Shown in pieces: positions 27,742 to 37,560 of a stretch of 64,000 bases of DNA (its first letter is position 1; every line of letters begins with the position of its first letter). A model generated the notes under the pieces. That model did no database searches. It had not been told where the DNA came from and saw only the letters and a program-made list of their open reading frames with translations. A program made the translations under genes and the position numbers. Location: NCBI GenBank assembly GCA_937906475.1, contig CALCZA010000026.1:1-64000 (forward strand), written 5' to 3'. Origin of the DNA: an uncultured bacterium. GTDB lineage: Bacteria > Planctomycetota > UBA1135 > UBA2386.

Positions 27742-30700
27742 ATGCTGACGCTACGACTGCTGTTGCTCGTGCTTGTCTCCGCGGGATTTGCCTCTGCGCA
27801 AACTAAGGCCCGGCCAAACATTGTCTGGTTGGTTGCCGAAGACATGAGTCCATGGCTCGGTTGCTATGGCGACACCACGGTGCCTACGCCGAATTGCGAC
27901 CGGTTGGCCCGCGAGGGCATTCGCTATGCGAACGCGTTTGCGACGTCGCCGGTCTGTGCGCCGGCGCGCTCGTCGCTGATCACTGGGATGTATGCAACGC
28001 GCATCGGCACCATGCAGATGCGCAATAACAAGCCGAGCAAGGCCGCGGTTGAGAAAGACCCTGACGCGTACAAGGAGATCCCAGGTTACGAGGGGGTTCC
28101 GCCAGCGTTCGTGCGCTGCTTCCCGGAGTTGTTGCGGAAGCAGGGCTACTACTGCACGAACAACGCAAAAAAAGACTACCAGTTTCAGGAGCCATCGACG
28201 GTCTGGGACCAGTCGAACGGCAAGGCGCATTGGCGCGGCAGGGCTGCAGGTCAGCCGTTCTTCGCCGTCTTCAACTATGGCGGCACGCACGAGAGCGGTG
28301 CGTTCCCTTCCCGCAAGCCAAGCCCTGACGCGGTCGCGGTCGAGGACGTGCCCGTCCCGCCGATCTATCCTGATACCAAGAACGTGCGCGCGGCGATGAA
28401 GCGCACCTACGACAACATCGCAGCCATGGACCGCTGGGTCGGCAAGAAGCTAAAGGATTTGGAGGAGGCAGGTCTGCTCGACCGTACGGTCGTGATGTAT
28501 TACAGCGACCATGGCGTTGGCTTGCCGCGCGGCAAGCGTTCGTGCTACGACACTGGCACGCGGGTGCCACTGATGGTGCGCTTCCCTGATCAACGTCGCG
28601 CTGGCGAGACGGAAAAGCGCGTGGTGCAGTTTGTCGACTTCGGTCCGACAGTCCTCTCATTATGTGGCGTCAATCCGGACTCGCGACTCGATGGCATACC
28701 GTTCTTAGGTAAGCATCGCCGCAACGGTACGGGGTATGCCTATAGCCACTCCGACCGCTTTGACGCGGTCTACGATCGTCAACGCAGCGTTACCGACGGC
28801 AGGTTCCGTTACGTTCGCAACTACATCACCGACCAGCCCTATTTGATCGCCAACGCCTACCGCGAGCGGATTCCGATGACGGCGGACCTCTACGCGCTGC
28901 GCGGCCGCCGCGATGTCCCTGCGGCCCAGTGGCAGTTCGCGGTCACGGATAGGCCAGTAGAAGAACTCTACGACTCCCAGATGGATCCTTGGGAGACCAA
29001 CAACCTGATCCATCGGCCGCTAGCCGGAATAGTCGTCGAGGGCTTGCGTGAGCGCCTCGATGATTGGATCGAGGATACCGGCGATCTGGGCTTCGTCTTG
29101 CCGGAGTCTAGGTTGGTGCGTGAGCACATTTGGCCGCCAGATGGTAAGCAACCGACGACGCCGAAGGCCGAGATGCGGCAGGCGGCGGGTGCGATCGCCA
29201 GCGTCGTGACCTTGTCCTGTAAGGAACCGGGCGCATCGATTGGTTATCGGGTGCTACCTGCTAAGAAGAACGCGCCGTGGACTGTCTACAGCAAGCCGTT
29301 TGTGGTTCGTGAAAGCCAGCGCATCGAAGTCGTTACCCATCGCATTGGCTGGCGGCGCAACACCGCGCGCTTCGAGGTCGCGCCGCACAAGCGCCAGCAG
29401 GTGAAAGCGCGCGCCGACGCGCCCAATGTCGTCGTCATCGTCGCCGATGACCTTGGCTTCATGGACATTGGGGCCAACAACCCGAACTGTCTCTACGACA
29501 CGCCCAACATCGATCGCCTGTCGCGCTCGGCGATGCGATTCACGAACGGCTACGCGGCCTGCTCAGTGTGTTCGCCGACGCGCTACGCGTTGATGACTGG
29601 TCGCTACCCGTCGCGTGTCGATGCGACCAACTACTTCATGGGTAGGCGGGCAGCCAAGTTCAAGCCGGCACTGGCCAGTGACCGTATGGAGATCGATGAA
29701 CGCACCATCGCCGAGGAACTTGGTGACCGCGGTTATGCGACGTTCTTTGCCGGCAAGTGGCACCTCGGTCCGACGGCCGAATACTGGCCGAAGAACCAAG
29801 GCTTCGACGTCAATCGCGGCGGTTTCCATCGCGGCGGTCCCTACGGCGGCAAAAAGTACTTCTCGCCCTATGGCAACCCGCGACTGAAGGATGGTCCCGA
29901 TGGGGAGCACTTGCCAGCCCGATTAGCGCAGGAAGCGTGCGACTTCATTGAGCAGAACAAGGACGGTGCCTTCCTGACCTACCTGTCGTTCTATTCGGTG
30001 CATACGCCGTTGATTGGTCGCAAGGATCTGATCGAGAAATACAAGCAACGCATCGCCGCACTGCCCGACGACGGTTCGCCAGAGTTTGGTCCCGAAGAAC
30101 AGTCCTACAACAACGGCAAGCCACGTCGGGTGCGATTGCAGCAGCGACACGCGGTCTATGCCGCGATGGTGGAGGCCATGGATCAGGCCGTCGGCAAGGT
30201 GCTCGACAAGTTGGCGGCGCTCGGTCTCGATGACAATACGATCGTCGTATTCACGTCGGACAACGGCGGCCTGTCGACGAGTGAAGGTTCGCCAACCAGC
30301 AACTTACCGCTGCGTGGCGGCAAGGGTTGGATGTACGAGGGCGGCATTCGCGAGCCGTGGATTTGGCGCGTGCCTGGCGTGACCAAGGCCGGCACGACGT
30401 GTGCCGTGCCGATGAGCAGCGTCGACTTGTTGCCAACAGTGTTGGAGTTGACTGGCCATCGAGCGGCGTCGCAAGAAATCGATGGGGTCAGCATTGCCTC
30501 GCCGCTGCGCGCGCAGCCAATGCCCGAGCGGGCGCTGTTCTGGCACTATCCGCACTACGGCAACCAGGGCGGCTTCCCGAGTGGCGCGATTCGTTTAGGT
30601 CAGTGGAAGTTGATCGAGCGACTCGAAGATGGCCGCGTGCACTTGTTTGATCTTGCCAACGACATCAGTGAACAGAGCGACCTTGCCAAGGACCAACCAG

Positions 30701-30807
30701 AACGCGTCGCGAAGTTGCGTGACATGCTGCACGCGTGGTATCGCAAGATGGATGCGAAGTTCCTGCGCGAGCACAAGGGCGCGGTCCCGTGGCGGCCTAA
30801 GAACTAG
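27742..30807 (+). CDS. Tandem double sulfatase (two complete sulfatase domains in one polypeptide)
   Basis: Domain 1 PNIVWLVAEDMSPWLGCYGD + CAPARSSLITGMY; linker with possible CHB_HEX_C-like fold; domain 2 PNVVVIVADDLGFMDIGANN + CSPTRYALMTGRYPSR + GKWHLGPT. Confidence 0.95.
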   Translation: MLTLRLLLLVLVSAGFASAQTKARPNIVWLVAEDMSPWLGCYGDTTVPTPNCDRLAREGIRYANAFATSPVCAPARSSLITGMYATRIGTMQMRNNKPSKAAVEKDPDAYKEIPGYEGVPPAFVRCFPELLRKQGYYCTNNAKKDYQFQEPSTVWDQSNGKAHWRGRAAGQPFFAVFNYGGTHESGAFPSRKPSPDAVAVEDVPVPPIYPDTKNVRAAMKRTYDNIAAMDRWVGKKLKDLEEAGLLDRTVVMYYSDHGVGLPRGKRSCYDTGTRVPLMVRFPDQRRAGETEKRVVQFVDFGPTVLSLCGVNPDSRLDGIPFLGKHRRNGTGYAYSHSDRFDAVYDRQRSVTDGRFRYVRNYITDQPYLIANAYRERIPMTADLYALRGRRDVPAAQWQFAVTDRPVEELYDSQMDPWETNNLIHRPLAGIVVEGLRERLDDWIEDTGDLGFVLPESRLVREHIWPPDGKQPTTPKAEMRQAAGAIASVVTLSCKEPGASIGYRVLPAKKNAPWTVYSKPFVVRESQRIEVVTHRIGWRRNTARFEVAPHKRQQVKARADAPNVVVIVADDLGFMDIGANNPNCLYDTPNIDRLSRSAMRFTNGYAACSVCSPTRYALMTGRYPSRVDATNYFMGRRAAKFKPALASDRMEIDERTIAEELGDRGYATFFAGKWHLGPTAEYWPKNQGFDVNRGGFHRGGPYGGKKYFSPYGNPRLKDGPDGEHLPARLAQEACDFIEQNKDGAFLTYLSFYSVHTPLIGRKDLIEKYKQRIAALPDDGSPEFGPEEQSYNNGKPRRVRLQQRHAVYAAMVEAMDQAVGKVLDKLAALGLDDNTIVVFTSDNGGLSTSEGSPTSNLPLRGGKGWMYEGGIREPWIWRVPGVTKAGTTCAVPMSSVDLLPTVLELTGHRAASQEIDGVSIASPLRAQPMPERALFWHYPHYGNQGGFPSGAIRLGQWKLIERLEDGRVHLFDLANDISEQSDLAKDQPERVAKLRDMLHAWYRKMDAKFLREHKGAVPWRPKN

Positions 30808-30836
30808 CCGCCTTACGGATCAAGTGCTTGCGATGC

Positions 30837-31622
30837 CTATCGACCAGCTTGGCTAGACTTTGCCTGCTTGGCTGACTTCGGAGTCCAGCCCTTCTCCTCT
30901 TGCACGATGCGCGGGATCATCTTGCGCAGCATCTTGGCTCGCTCGAGTGGATCGGGGTGCGTGCTCATCCATTCTGGACCACTGCTGCCGAGTTCGGCCA
31001 TGCGTTCCCAAACCTTCGGGGCTTCGTTCGGATTGAAGCCAGCGCGGATCGCGTAGCGAATGCCCCAGATGTCAGCCTCCGTTTCGTGGCCGCGGCTGTA
31101 GGGGAGGGTGACGGCGTATTGGCCGATGACGCCGATCGCGCCCATGAGTTGGGCACGTGTCTCCGATTCCATCTCTGCGCTACCGAGGCCAGCATCGATG
31201 ACGGCCATGGTCACGCCATTGAGTTGGTTGCTTGTCATGCGCTTGCCCCCGTGGCGTTGGGTGGCGTGCGCGACTTCGTGGCCCATGACCGCGGCTAGGC
31301 CGTCGATGTTCTTGGTCAGTGGCAGGATGCCGGTGTAGATCGCGATGCGACCATTTGGCAGGCAGAATGCATTGGGCACGTTGTCTGCTTTCAGAAGCTT
31401 GGCCTGCCACGGGAAGTTCTCATCTGCGGCAGCAGCGATCCGCCGAGTGACTTCTTGGACCATCTCGTATTCCGCGCCGCTGGTAACTTCTGGATACTCT
31501 GCGGTGGCTTGCTGGTAGGCCTGGACGCTCAGCGGTTCGAGTTGCTCGTCGGTGTAGAAGTTGAGTCCGCAGCCTGAGAGCAGGAGTAACGACAGAACGG
31601 ACAAACGAACGAAATTCCGCAT
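30837..31622 (-). CDS. M48 family metalloprotease lipoprotein
   Basis: Lipobox LLLSGCG; HExxH in AAVMGHEVAHATQRHGG; GHETEADIWGIRYAIRAGFNP. Confidence 0.93.
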   Translation of the reverse strand: MRNFVRLSVLSLLLLSGCGLNFYTDEQLEPLSVQAYQQATAEYPEVTSGAEYEMVQEVTRRIAAAADENFPWQAKLLKADNVPNAFCLPNGRIAIYTGILPLTKNIDGLAAVMGHEVAHATQRHGGKRMTSNQLNGVTMAVIDAGLGSAEMESETRAQLMGAIGVIGQYAVTLPYSRGHETEADIWGIRYAIRAGFNPNEAPKVWERMAELGSSGPEWMSTHPDPLERAKMLRKMIPRIVQEEKGWTPKSAKQAKSSQAGR

Positions 31623-31706
31623 TGGACCATGTTACGGCGGTTGTGTCCGGGAGCCAGAGCAGGTTTCCCCAGCCGTAGGCGCGCAAGCCTTGCGTCGCCC
31701 CGCTCC

Positions 31707-32924
31707 ATGGCCGATGCTCCGCCGATGCAAGCAGATTTGGTGATTGTCGGCGGCGCGCGTACCGCCATGACGGAATACTCGGGTACGCCCGGTTTCGGTA
31801 AGTTTAAGAATGTCTCCGCGATCGATCTTGGCGCCCACGCAGCCAAGGCTGCGCTGGAGCGCGCGGGTGTGAAGCCCGAAATGGTCGACGAAACCTTCGT
31901 CGGCAACGCCGCGCAAAGCAGCAGTGATGCCATCTACGGCGCTCGCCACGTTGCCTTGAAGGCTGGCGTGCCATTCGACAAGCCGGCTCTGACTGTCAAC
32001 CGCTTGTGCGGTTCCGGCATCCAGTCAGTCGTCTCGGCGGCGCACTCGATGTTGCTTGGTGAGTCGAAGCTCTGCCTCGCGGGCGGCATGGAAAATATGA
32101 GCCAGGTGCCGCACGTGATTCGCGGCGCGCGCGAAGGCTTCCGCTTTGGTCAGGAGCAGAAGATTGAAGACCTGTTGTTTGCCGCTCTCTACGACCCGTA
32201 CTGCAAGTTCTTCATGGCGCAGACCGCCGAGAACGTTGCTAAGAAGATCGGCATCTCGCGCGAAGAGCAGGATGAATACGCACTGCGCAGTCACCAACTC
32301 GGTGCCGCCGCTGTCAAGGCTGGCAAGTTCGCCGCTGAGATTGCGCCGATGACGGTCACTAAGGGACGCAAGGAGTTCGTTGTCGATAGCGATGACCACA
32401 TCAAGCCGGAGACGACGCTCGAAGGCTTGACCAAGTTGCGCGCGGCGTTCGGTAAGGAAGGCACGGTCACGGCCGGCAACGCGTCAGGCATTGTCGACGG
32501 CGCTGCGATGTTGGTTGTCACGACCGCCGAGCACGCCAAGGAGCATGGCCTCAACGTCAAGGCTCGGATCAAGTCATGGGGCATCGCTGGCGTCGAGCCG
32601 GAACTGATGGGCATCGGTCCAGTTCCCGCGATCCAGAAGGCTTGTGCCAAGGCCGGCATTCAAGTGGGCGACTTGGACCTGATCGAAATCAACGAAGCGT
32701 TCTCGGCCCAATACCTCGGCTGCGAGAAGGAACTCGGCCTCGATCGCAACAAGTGCAACGTCAACGGTGGCGCGGTCGCGCTCGGTCACCCGCTCGGTGC
32801 GACTGGCACGCGGTTGCTGCTGACTCTCACCCGCGAGATGGAAGAGACCGGCAAGGCGCTCGGTTGTGCTTCGGCTTGCATTGGCGGTGGCCAAGGCATC
32901 GCCATGATCCTGGAGCGGGCGTAA
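31707..32924 (+). CDS. Acetyl-CoA C-acyltransferase (thiolase)
   Basis: LTVNRLCGSGIQSVVSAAHSM, EINEAFSAQYLG, NVNGGAVALGHPLGATGTRL, CIGGGQGIAMI. Confidence 0.95.
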   Translation: MADAPPMQADLVIVGGARTAMTEYSGTPGFGKFKNVSAIDLGAHAAKAALERAGVKPEMVDETFVGNAAQSSSDAIYGARHVALKAGVPFDKPALTVNRLCGSGIQSVVSAAHSMLLGESKLCLAGGMENMSQVPHVIRGAREGFRFGQEQKIEDLLFAALYDPYCKFFMAQTAENVAKKIGISREEQDEYALRSHQLGAAAVKAGKFAAEIAPMTVTKGRKEFVVDSDDHIKPETTLEGLTKLRAAFGKEGTVTAGNASGIVDGAAMLVVTTAEHAKEHGLNVKARIKSWGIAGVEPELMGIGPVPAIQKACAKAGIQVGDLDLIEINEAFSAQYLGCEKELGLDRNKCNVNGGAVALGHPLGATGTRLLLTLTREMEETGKALGCASACIGGGQGIAMILERA

Positions 32925-32941
32925 GCCCTGGAGGAGTTTCC

Positions 32942-34909
32942 ATGCGCGATAGCACCATTAACTTTAACGGCCGTGTCCTCTACCTCACCGAGGACGAGGC
33001 CGAACTCAAGGCGCAGCTGTATGACGGCGTGCCACTCGACTACGACCCAAACCGCAAGCTGGTCGACAACATCTCGACCGATGAGATCACGCCGGGTTGG
33101 GTTTGTTACTACTACGATGAGACGCTTGCGCGCTACTGCCTGGTCGGTCTGCGCGGCGGCAACATCGAGAAGGACGCGATCAAGAACGGTAAGTTCTCGG
33201 TCATCGTCAGCGGCGTTTCGAAGGGCTGTGGTAGCTCGCGCGAAACGGCGCCGTTCAGCGAACTGAAGTCGGGCATCCAGCTCGTTATCGCTAAGAACAT
33301 CGAGAAGATCTACGGCCAGAACTGCCAGAACATTGGCCTGCTGACCTCGACTGACTTCACGCTGATCGATCGCATCAAGAACGGCGAAGAGATCTCGATC
33401 GAAGAGTTCACCAAGGGCCTCGACGAGATCGCTGCCGAGATCGTGCGCCACGGTGGTCTGTTCGCCTACAATAAGGCGCGTCTGGCGGGCACCACGGTGC
33501 CGCCAATGACTACGACTGAGAAGCGACCGATGACGCTGTGCGAGAAGATCATCTCGAACCGCGCGATCGCCGATGCCAAGACCGGTGCCCTTGGCGTGCC
33601 GGCGGTCAAACCGGGCGACGCGCTGTTCGTGCGCACCGACGTTCGCTTCAGCCACGAATACGTGACGCCGATGGCCGAGGCCCTGTTCAAGATGGGGCTC
33701 GGCGAAGACGCGAAGGTCAATGATCCTAGTTCGGTGTTCGCGTTCCGCGATCACCTGACATTCTTGGATCGCGTCATGCCGCAGAAGCACATCGATATGG
33801 GCTTGAAGGAACAGGCGGCTTCACTGGCGACGGTGCAGCAGAAGTTTGCTGATACCCAAGGCGTGCGTCTCTACGGCGAAGTCGAGCGCGATGGCAAGAC
33901 CGTTGGCTCCGAAGGTATCTGCCACAACATCGTCATCGAAGACCTGGCCGAGCCGGGCCAACTCGTGATCGGTTCCGACAGTCACACCTGCATGGCGGGT
34001 GCGATCGGTTGCTTCGCGTTTGGCGTTGGTTCGACCGACATGGCCAACAGTTGGTTCACCAAGGACGTGCGCGTCAAGGTGCCGGAGTCCGTTCGTGTCA
34101 ACCTGACTGGCGAACTCAAGAACGGTGTCTGCGCTAAGGACGTCATGCTGCACTTGCTGAGCGATGAGTTCTTTAAGACCGGTGCCGGCATCGGCAAGGT
34201 GCTCGAGTTCGCAGGTGTCGGCACGGTGGCCCTGTCGCTCGATGAGCGCGCGACGCTGACCAACATGGCGGTCGAGGCGGGTGGTTTCACCGGCATCATC
34301 GAAGCCGATGAGGTAGTCGTCGAGCAGATCCACGAGATGCGTGGCACCGACAAGGACCATCTGCGCAGCCAGATCGTCAAGGCCGACGAGGGTGCCAGCT
34401 ACTGTAAGACGATCGACATCGATCTGTCAGAGGTCGTGCCGACGGTGGCGACACCTGGTGACCCGCGCAACGGCATCGCGCTCGATGCCTTTAAGAAGGA
34501 CAAGGGCGACGTGCACGTCGACATCGCCTACGGCGGTTCGTGCACTGGCGGCAAGAAGGCCGACATGGACATGTATGCCGAAGTCGTTCGCAAGGCGACG
34601 GACAAGGGGCTCAGCCTGAAGGCCAAGACCTACATCCAGTTCGGTAGCCAACGCATCCGCGACTACGCGCAGAAGATGGGCTACGTGCAGCTGTTTGAAG
34701 GTGCCGGCGTCGAGTTGATTGACCCGAGTTGTGGCGCGTGCATCAAGGCGGGCCCTGGCGTGTCGTTCGAAGCGGACGAAGTCACCGTGTCGGCGATCAA
34801 TCGCAACTTCCCGGGCCGCAGTGGCCCTGGTGACGTCTACCTCGCGAGCCCGTATGTGGTCGTCGCGAGTGCGTTCTTGGGCCACGTTGGTGGCCCGGAA
34901 GAACTGTAG
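32942..34909 (+). CDS. Aconitase-family hydratase with swivel domain N-terminal to catalytic domains
   Basis: GGAGGAG SD; N-terminal STDEITPGW...SGVSKGCGSSRETAPF swivel motifs then LeuC-like SHEYVTPMAEALF, GSDSHTCMAGAIGCFAFGVGSTD, DPSCGACIKAGPG. Confidence 0.92.
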   Translation: MRDSTINFNGRVLYLTEDEAELKAQLYDGVPLDYDPNRKLVDNISTDEITPGWVCYYYDETLARYCLVGLRGGNIEKDAIKNGKFSVIVSGVSKGCGSSRETAPFSELKSGIQLVIAKNIEKIYGQNCQNIGLLTSTDFTLIDRIKNGEEISIEEFTKGLDEIAAEIVRHGGLFAYNKARLAGTTVPPMTTTEKRPMTLCEKIISNRAIADAKTGALGVPAVKPGDALFVRTDVRFSHEYVTPMAEALFKMGLGEDAKVNDPSSVFAFRDHLTFLDRVMPQKHIDMGLKEQAASLATVQQKFADTQGVRLYGEVERDGKTVGSEGICHNIVIEDLAEPGQLVIGSDSHTCMAGAIGCFAFGVGSTDMANSWFTKDVRVKVPESVRVNLTGELKNGVCAKDVMLHLLSDEFFKTGAGIGKVLEFAGVGTVALSLDERATLTNMAVEAGGFTGIIEADEVVVEQIHEMRGTDKDHLRSQIVKADEGASYCKTIDIDLSEVVPTVATPGDPRNGIALDAFKKDKGDVHVDIAYGGSCTGGKKADMDMYAEVVRKATDKGLSLKAKTYIQFGSQRIRDYAQKMGYVQLFEGAGVELIDPSCGACIKAGPGVSFEADEVTVSAINRNFPGRSGPGDVYLASPYVVVASAFLGHVGGPEEL

Positions 34910-34921
34910 CGTTCGGTGCGT

Positions 34922-34948
34922 GTGCGGGAGGCGCTTGCCTCCCGGCAC
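34922..34948. terminator. Hairpin GTG-CGGGAGGC-GCTT-GCCTCCCG-g-CAC between convergent genes
   Basis: 8-bp perfect stem plus 3 bp beyond a single-nt bulge, GCTT tetraloop; no T-tract. Confidence 0.65.
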
Positions 34949-34974
34949 CGCGATCGGCCGGCACGTGTTCGGCC

Positions 34975-36360
34975 TTACTGACCGAGCACCGCATGCACGG
35001 CGTTGCTCATTGCGCCGAACCCGTTCGCCGCCGCAACATCGAGCGAGAAGAACTGCGAGAACAGTTCCTGGCCAGTCAACGCCGGGTTATTTGGAATGGC
35101 GATCTGCGCCAGGCCAATGCCAGCCGTTGTCAGTAGCGTGACGGTTACATCAGGCCGGACTTCTAGCTGGCAGCCAGCAATGCCGGCAGTCGCTAGGTCC
35201 AGCGGCAGCGGGATACCCGGTGCAAGCTCCCGGTTGTTCAGCCCGTGCGCAACGACGACGAACGTGGTCAGGCCGCCGACCGAGATGTCGAGGTCGTAGT
35301 TCGTGCCGAGAACGGGCAGGCTCGCCGGCGTTAAAGACGGCGTGCCCGTGCTGCCAGCGCATGCTTGGCCGTAGGTGCCAGCAATCGCAGTTGTCGGAGC
35401 GGTGAAGGACCAAGTCTCATTTGAGACGCCGGTCGGGCCACTGCCGCCGAACAGCCACGTTGCACCCAGAATCAGGTCGTGGCCGATGTAGCACTCGGTC
35501 GAACGCGCCGGGCCAGTCGCGGCAATCATCGTCCAGTTGTTGCCGTCATATTCCCACGTGCCTTGTAGCGCACCGCTGCCAAATCCACCGTACAGCAGCA
35601 CCCGACCACGCGTGTCGTCGTAGGTGCATGCTGCACGATAGGATGGCGGCGGTGACGTCGGCAGAGTGCGCAGCGTCCAGTCCGAGCCGTCGTATTCCCA
35701 GGTCGTATTGTAGAGCGTTCCGGGGCTGCTGCCGTTCCAGCCGCCGAACATGACGACCACGCCGCGGCCCTTGTCGTAGGTCATCGCCGGCGTCTCGAGG
35801 CCGGGTGGGGCCGTTGGCGTGACGATCTGCGTCCAGGTCGTGCCGTCGTACTCCCAAGTCTCGTCGCCACCGGCAAACGTGCTGCCACTTTGCGCGCCAT
35901 ACATGACGGTAACGCCGCGGCGTTCGTCAAATGCCATCGAGTAGAAGGCGCGCGCGCTTGGATAGTTGGTCGGCGACATCTGTTGCCAGTCGTTGCCATC
36001 CCATTCCCATGTGTCGTTCGTGGTCGTGGTGACGCCAGGTGACCGACCGCCGAAAGTTACGATGCGCGCGCGGTGGCTGTCGTAGACCATGCGGTGGCCC
36101 CAGCGTGCGGGCGGTGTGGTTGCGGGCGAGAGTTGTGACCAGTCCGCGCCGTTAAATAGCCAAGTCTCATTGAGGTTAGCCGTCGGCCCAAACTGCAAGC
36201 CGCCATACATCAGTATGCCGGCGTTTAGCAGACTGAACTCCATAGCGCCGGCGCGGCGCTGGCTTGGGGTCGTCGTCGGGGTGACTTGCGTCCACGTTTG
36301 GCTCGTGACGGCCGAAGCGAGCAGCAAGCAGGTTGCTACTTTTGTCAGTGGTCGTGTCAT
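34975..36360 (-). CDS. Secreted Kelch-repeat-like protein
   Basis: Signal peptide; repeated ARWGHRMVYDSHRARIVTFGG / ARAFYSMAFDERRGVTVMYGA / ETPAMTYDKGRGVVVMFGG motifs with ETWEYDG; distinct C-terminal domain. Confidence 0.88.
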   Translation of the reverse strand: MTRPLTKVATCLLLASAVTSQTWTQVTPTTTPSQRRAGAMEFSLLNAGILMYGGLQFGPTANLNETWLFNGADWSQLSPATTPPARWGHRMVYDSHRARIVTFGGRSPGVTTTTNDTWEWDGNDWQQMSPTNYPSARAFYSMAFDERRGVTVMYGAQSGSTFAGGDETWEYDGTTWTQIVTPTAPPGLETPAMTYDKGRGVVVMFGGWNGSSPGTLYNTTWEYDGSDWTLRTLPTSPPPSYRAACTYDDTRGRVLLYGGFGSGALQGTWEYDGNNWTMIAATGPARSTECYIGHDLILGATWLFGGSGPTGVSNETWSFTAPTTAIAGTYGQACAGSTGTPSLTPASLPVLGTNYDLDISVGGLTTFVVVAHGLNNRELAPGIPLPLDLATAGIAGCQLEVRPDVTVTLLTTAGIGLAQIAIPNNPALTGQELFSQFFSLDVAAANGFGAMSNAVHAVLGQ

Positions 36361-36460
36361 TCCGCTATTAGGCGATGATTCCTGTGGTTGCGGCCAACGA
36401 AAAAGTGTGCGCCGCGTCAGTTAGAGCAGATTTGCGACGATTGCCGGCACGTGTATCCGG

Positions 36461-36949
36461 CTACTTGCCTGGCTTTCGTTTGCGCTGCGGCTGCATCGAG
36501 GCGAACCGTAAGGCGCATGCGACGAGCACCAACATCGACGTGACCGTTCCAATGTAGAGGCTCAGCGTCCAGGTCGCACTGACACCGCGCAGCATGCCTG
36601 GTCCGCGTGCGATATACATCACCACGGCGAGCACCATGATGACGGCCAATATCAGGCTGGCTGGGCGCACTGCTTGACGGGTCGTGCGGGTGCGCGTTTC
36701 GATGAGCGCCATCACCGCGAGCAGCGCGCTCGTGCATAGGCACGTGAAGCCAGCTGAGGTGCCCTGCCAAGCGGGTGGTCCGAAGATCTCGCCGAATAGT
36801 GTGGTGAACTCTACGCGGGTCCATGGGCGGGTTGCTGCGATGACGGTTGCAGCCGCCGCGACCAACAGTAGCCGGCGCCAGAACGGTTTCTCTCTCAGCG
36901 CAGAACCTGGTGGAGAATCGTTGGGCTGTTTGGGGTCGGCGAACTGCAT
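36461..36949 (-). CDS. Hypothetical membrane protein
   Basis: MQFADPKQP start; four hydrophobic segments and basic C-terminus. Confidence 0.6.
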   Translation of the reverse strand: MQFADPKQPNDSPPGSALREKPFWRRLLLVAAAATVIAATRPWTRVEFTTLFGEIFGPPAWQGTSAGFTCLCTSALLAVMALIETRTRTTRQAVRPASLILAVIMVLAVVMYIARGPGMLRGVSATWTLSLYIGTVTSMLVLVACALRFASMQPQRKRKPGK

Positions 36950-36995
36950 GCAGGCGTCACTGTAAGGCGCTTCGCAAGTTCGGAAAGGTCCGGGC

Positions 36996-37451
36996 TTAGC
37001 GGCCCGATGGCACGATGTGGCTATTGTCGCGATCGGTGCGTTCGCGGTGACGCACGGCACGTGCCGCGTCGGCTTCCGTGACCTTGGCGATTTGCTCAGC
37101 CGATGGCTCATACTCCAAGGCGATGTCGGTAATGATCGGCGTGATGATCCACGTGAACGGTGACCAGCCGTACCAGTAGTTCTCGGCGCCACTCTGAATG
37201 ACGCGCACGCGGTCGCCGCCTTCACTGGCAATCTCGGCGGTGGTCTCGTCGATCATCGAGTCGATCGACGTGTTGCCTAGCAGTGGTAGGAGGACCATAA
37301 AGTTGAAGCCGATGTTGGTCGTCACCTTGACGAAGATCGGTTTGCCGTCAGCGTCGCGCAGTCCGTTCCAGTGCGTGGCAGTGCTGTGGAAGGCGCAGGA
37401 AGTCGTGAGGAAGAGCAGGGCGATGCTGACCCAGCGCAGTTGCGAGTTCAT
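36996..37451 (-). CDS. Hypothetical lipoprotein
   Basis: MNSQLRWVSIALLFLTTSCAFHS lipobox; compact ORF. Confidence 0.62.
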   Translation of the reverse strand: MNSQLRWVSIALLFLTTSCAFHSTATHWNGLRDADGKPIFVKVTTNIGFNFMVLLPLLGNTSIDSMIDETTAEIASEGGDRVRVIQSGAENYWYGWSPFTWIITPIITDIALEYEPSAEQIAKVTEADAARAVRHRERTDRDNSHIVPSGR

Positions 37452-37560
37452 GCGAGTCAGGATTACGTGCCGCTGCCCTGCGTGCAAGAGACGATGGCAA
37501 TGGGCTGGTGGCGTGCGCGCTTCGGTGTTGCCCGCGATGTGTCGAAAAGAAGGTCAACAC

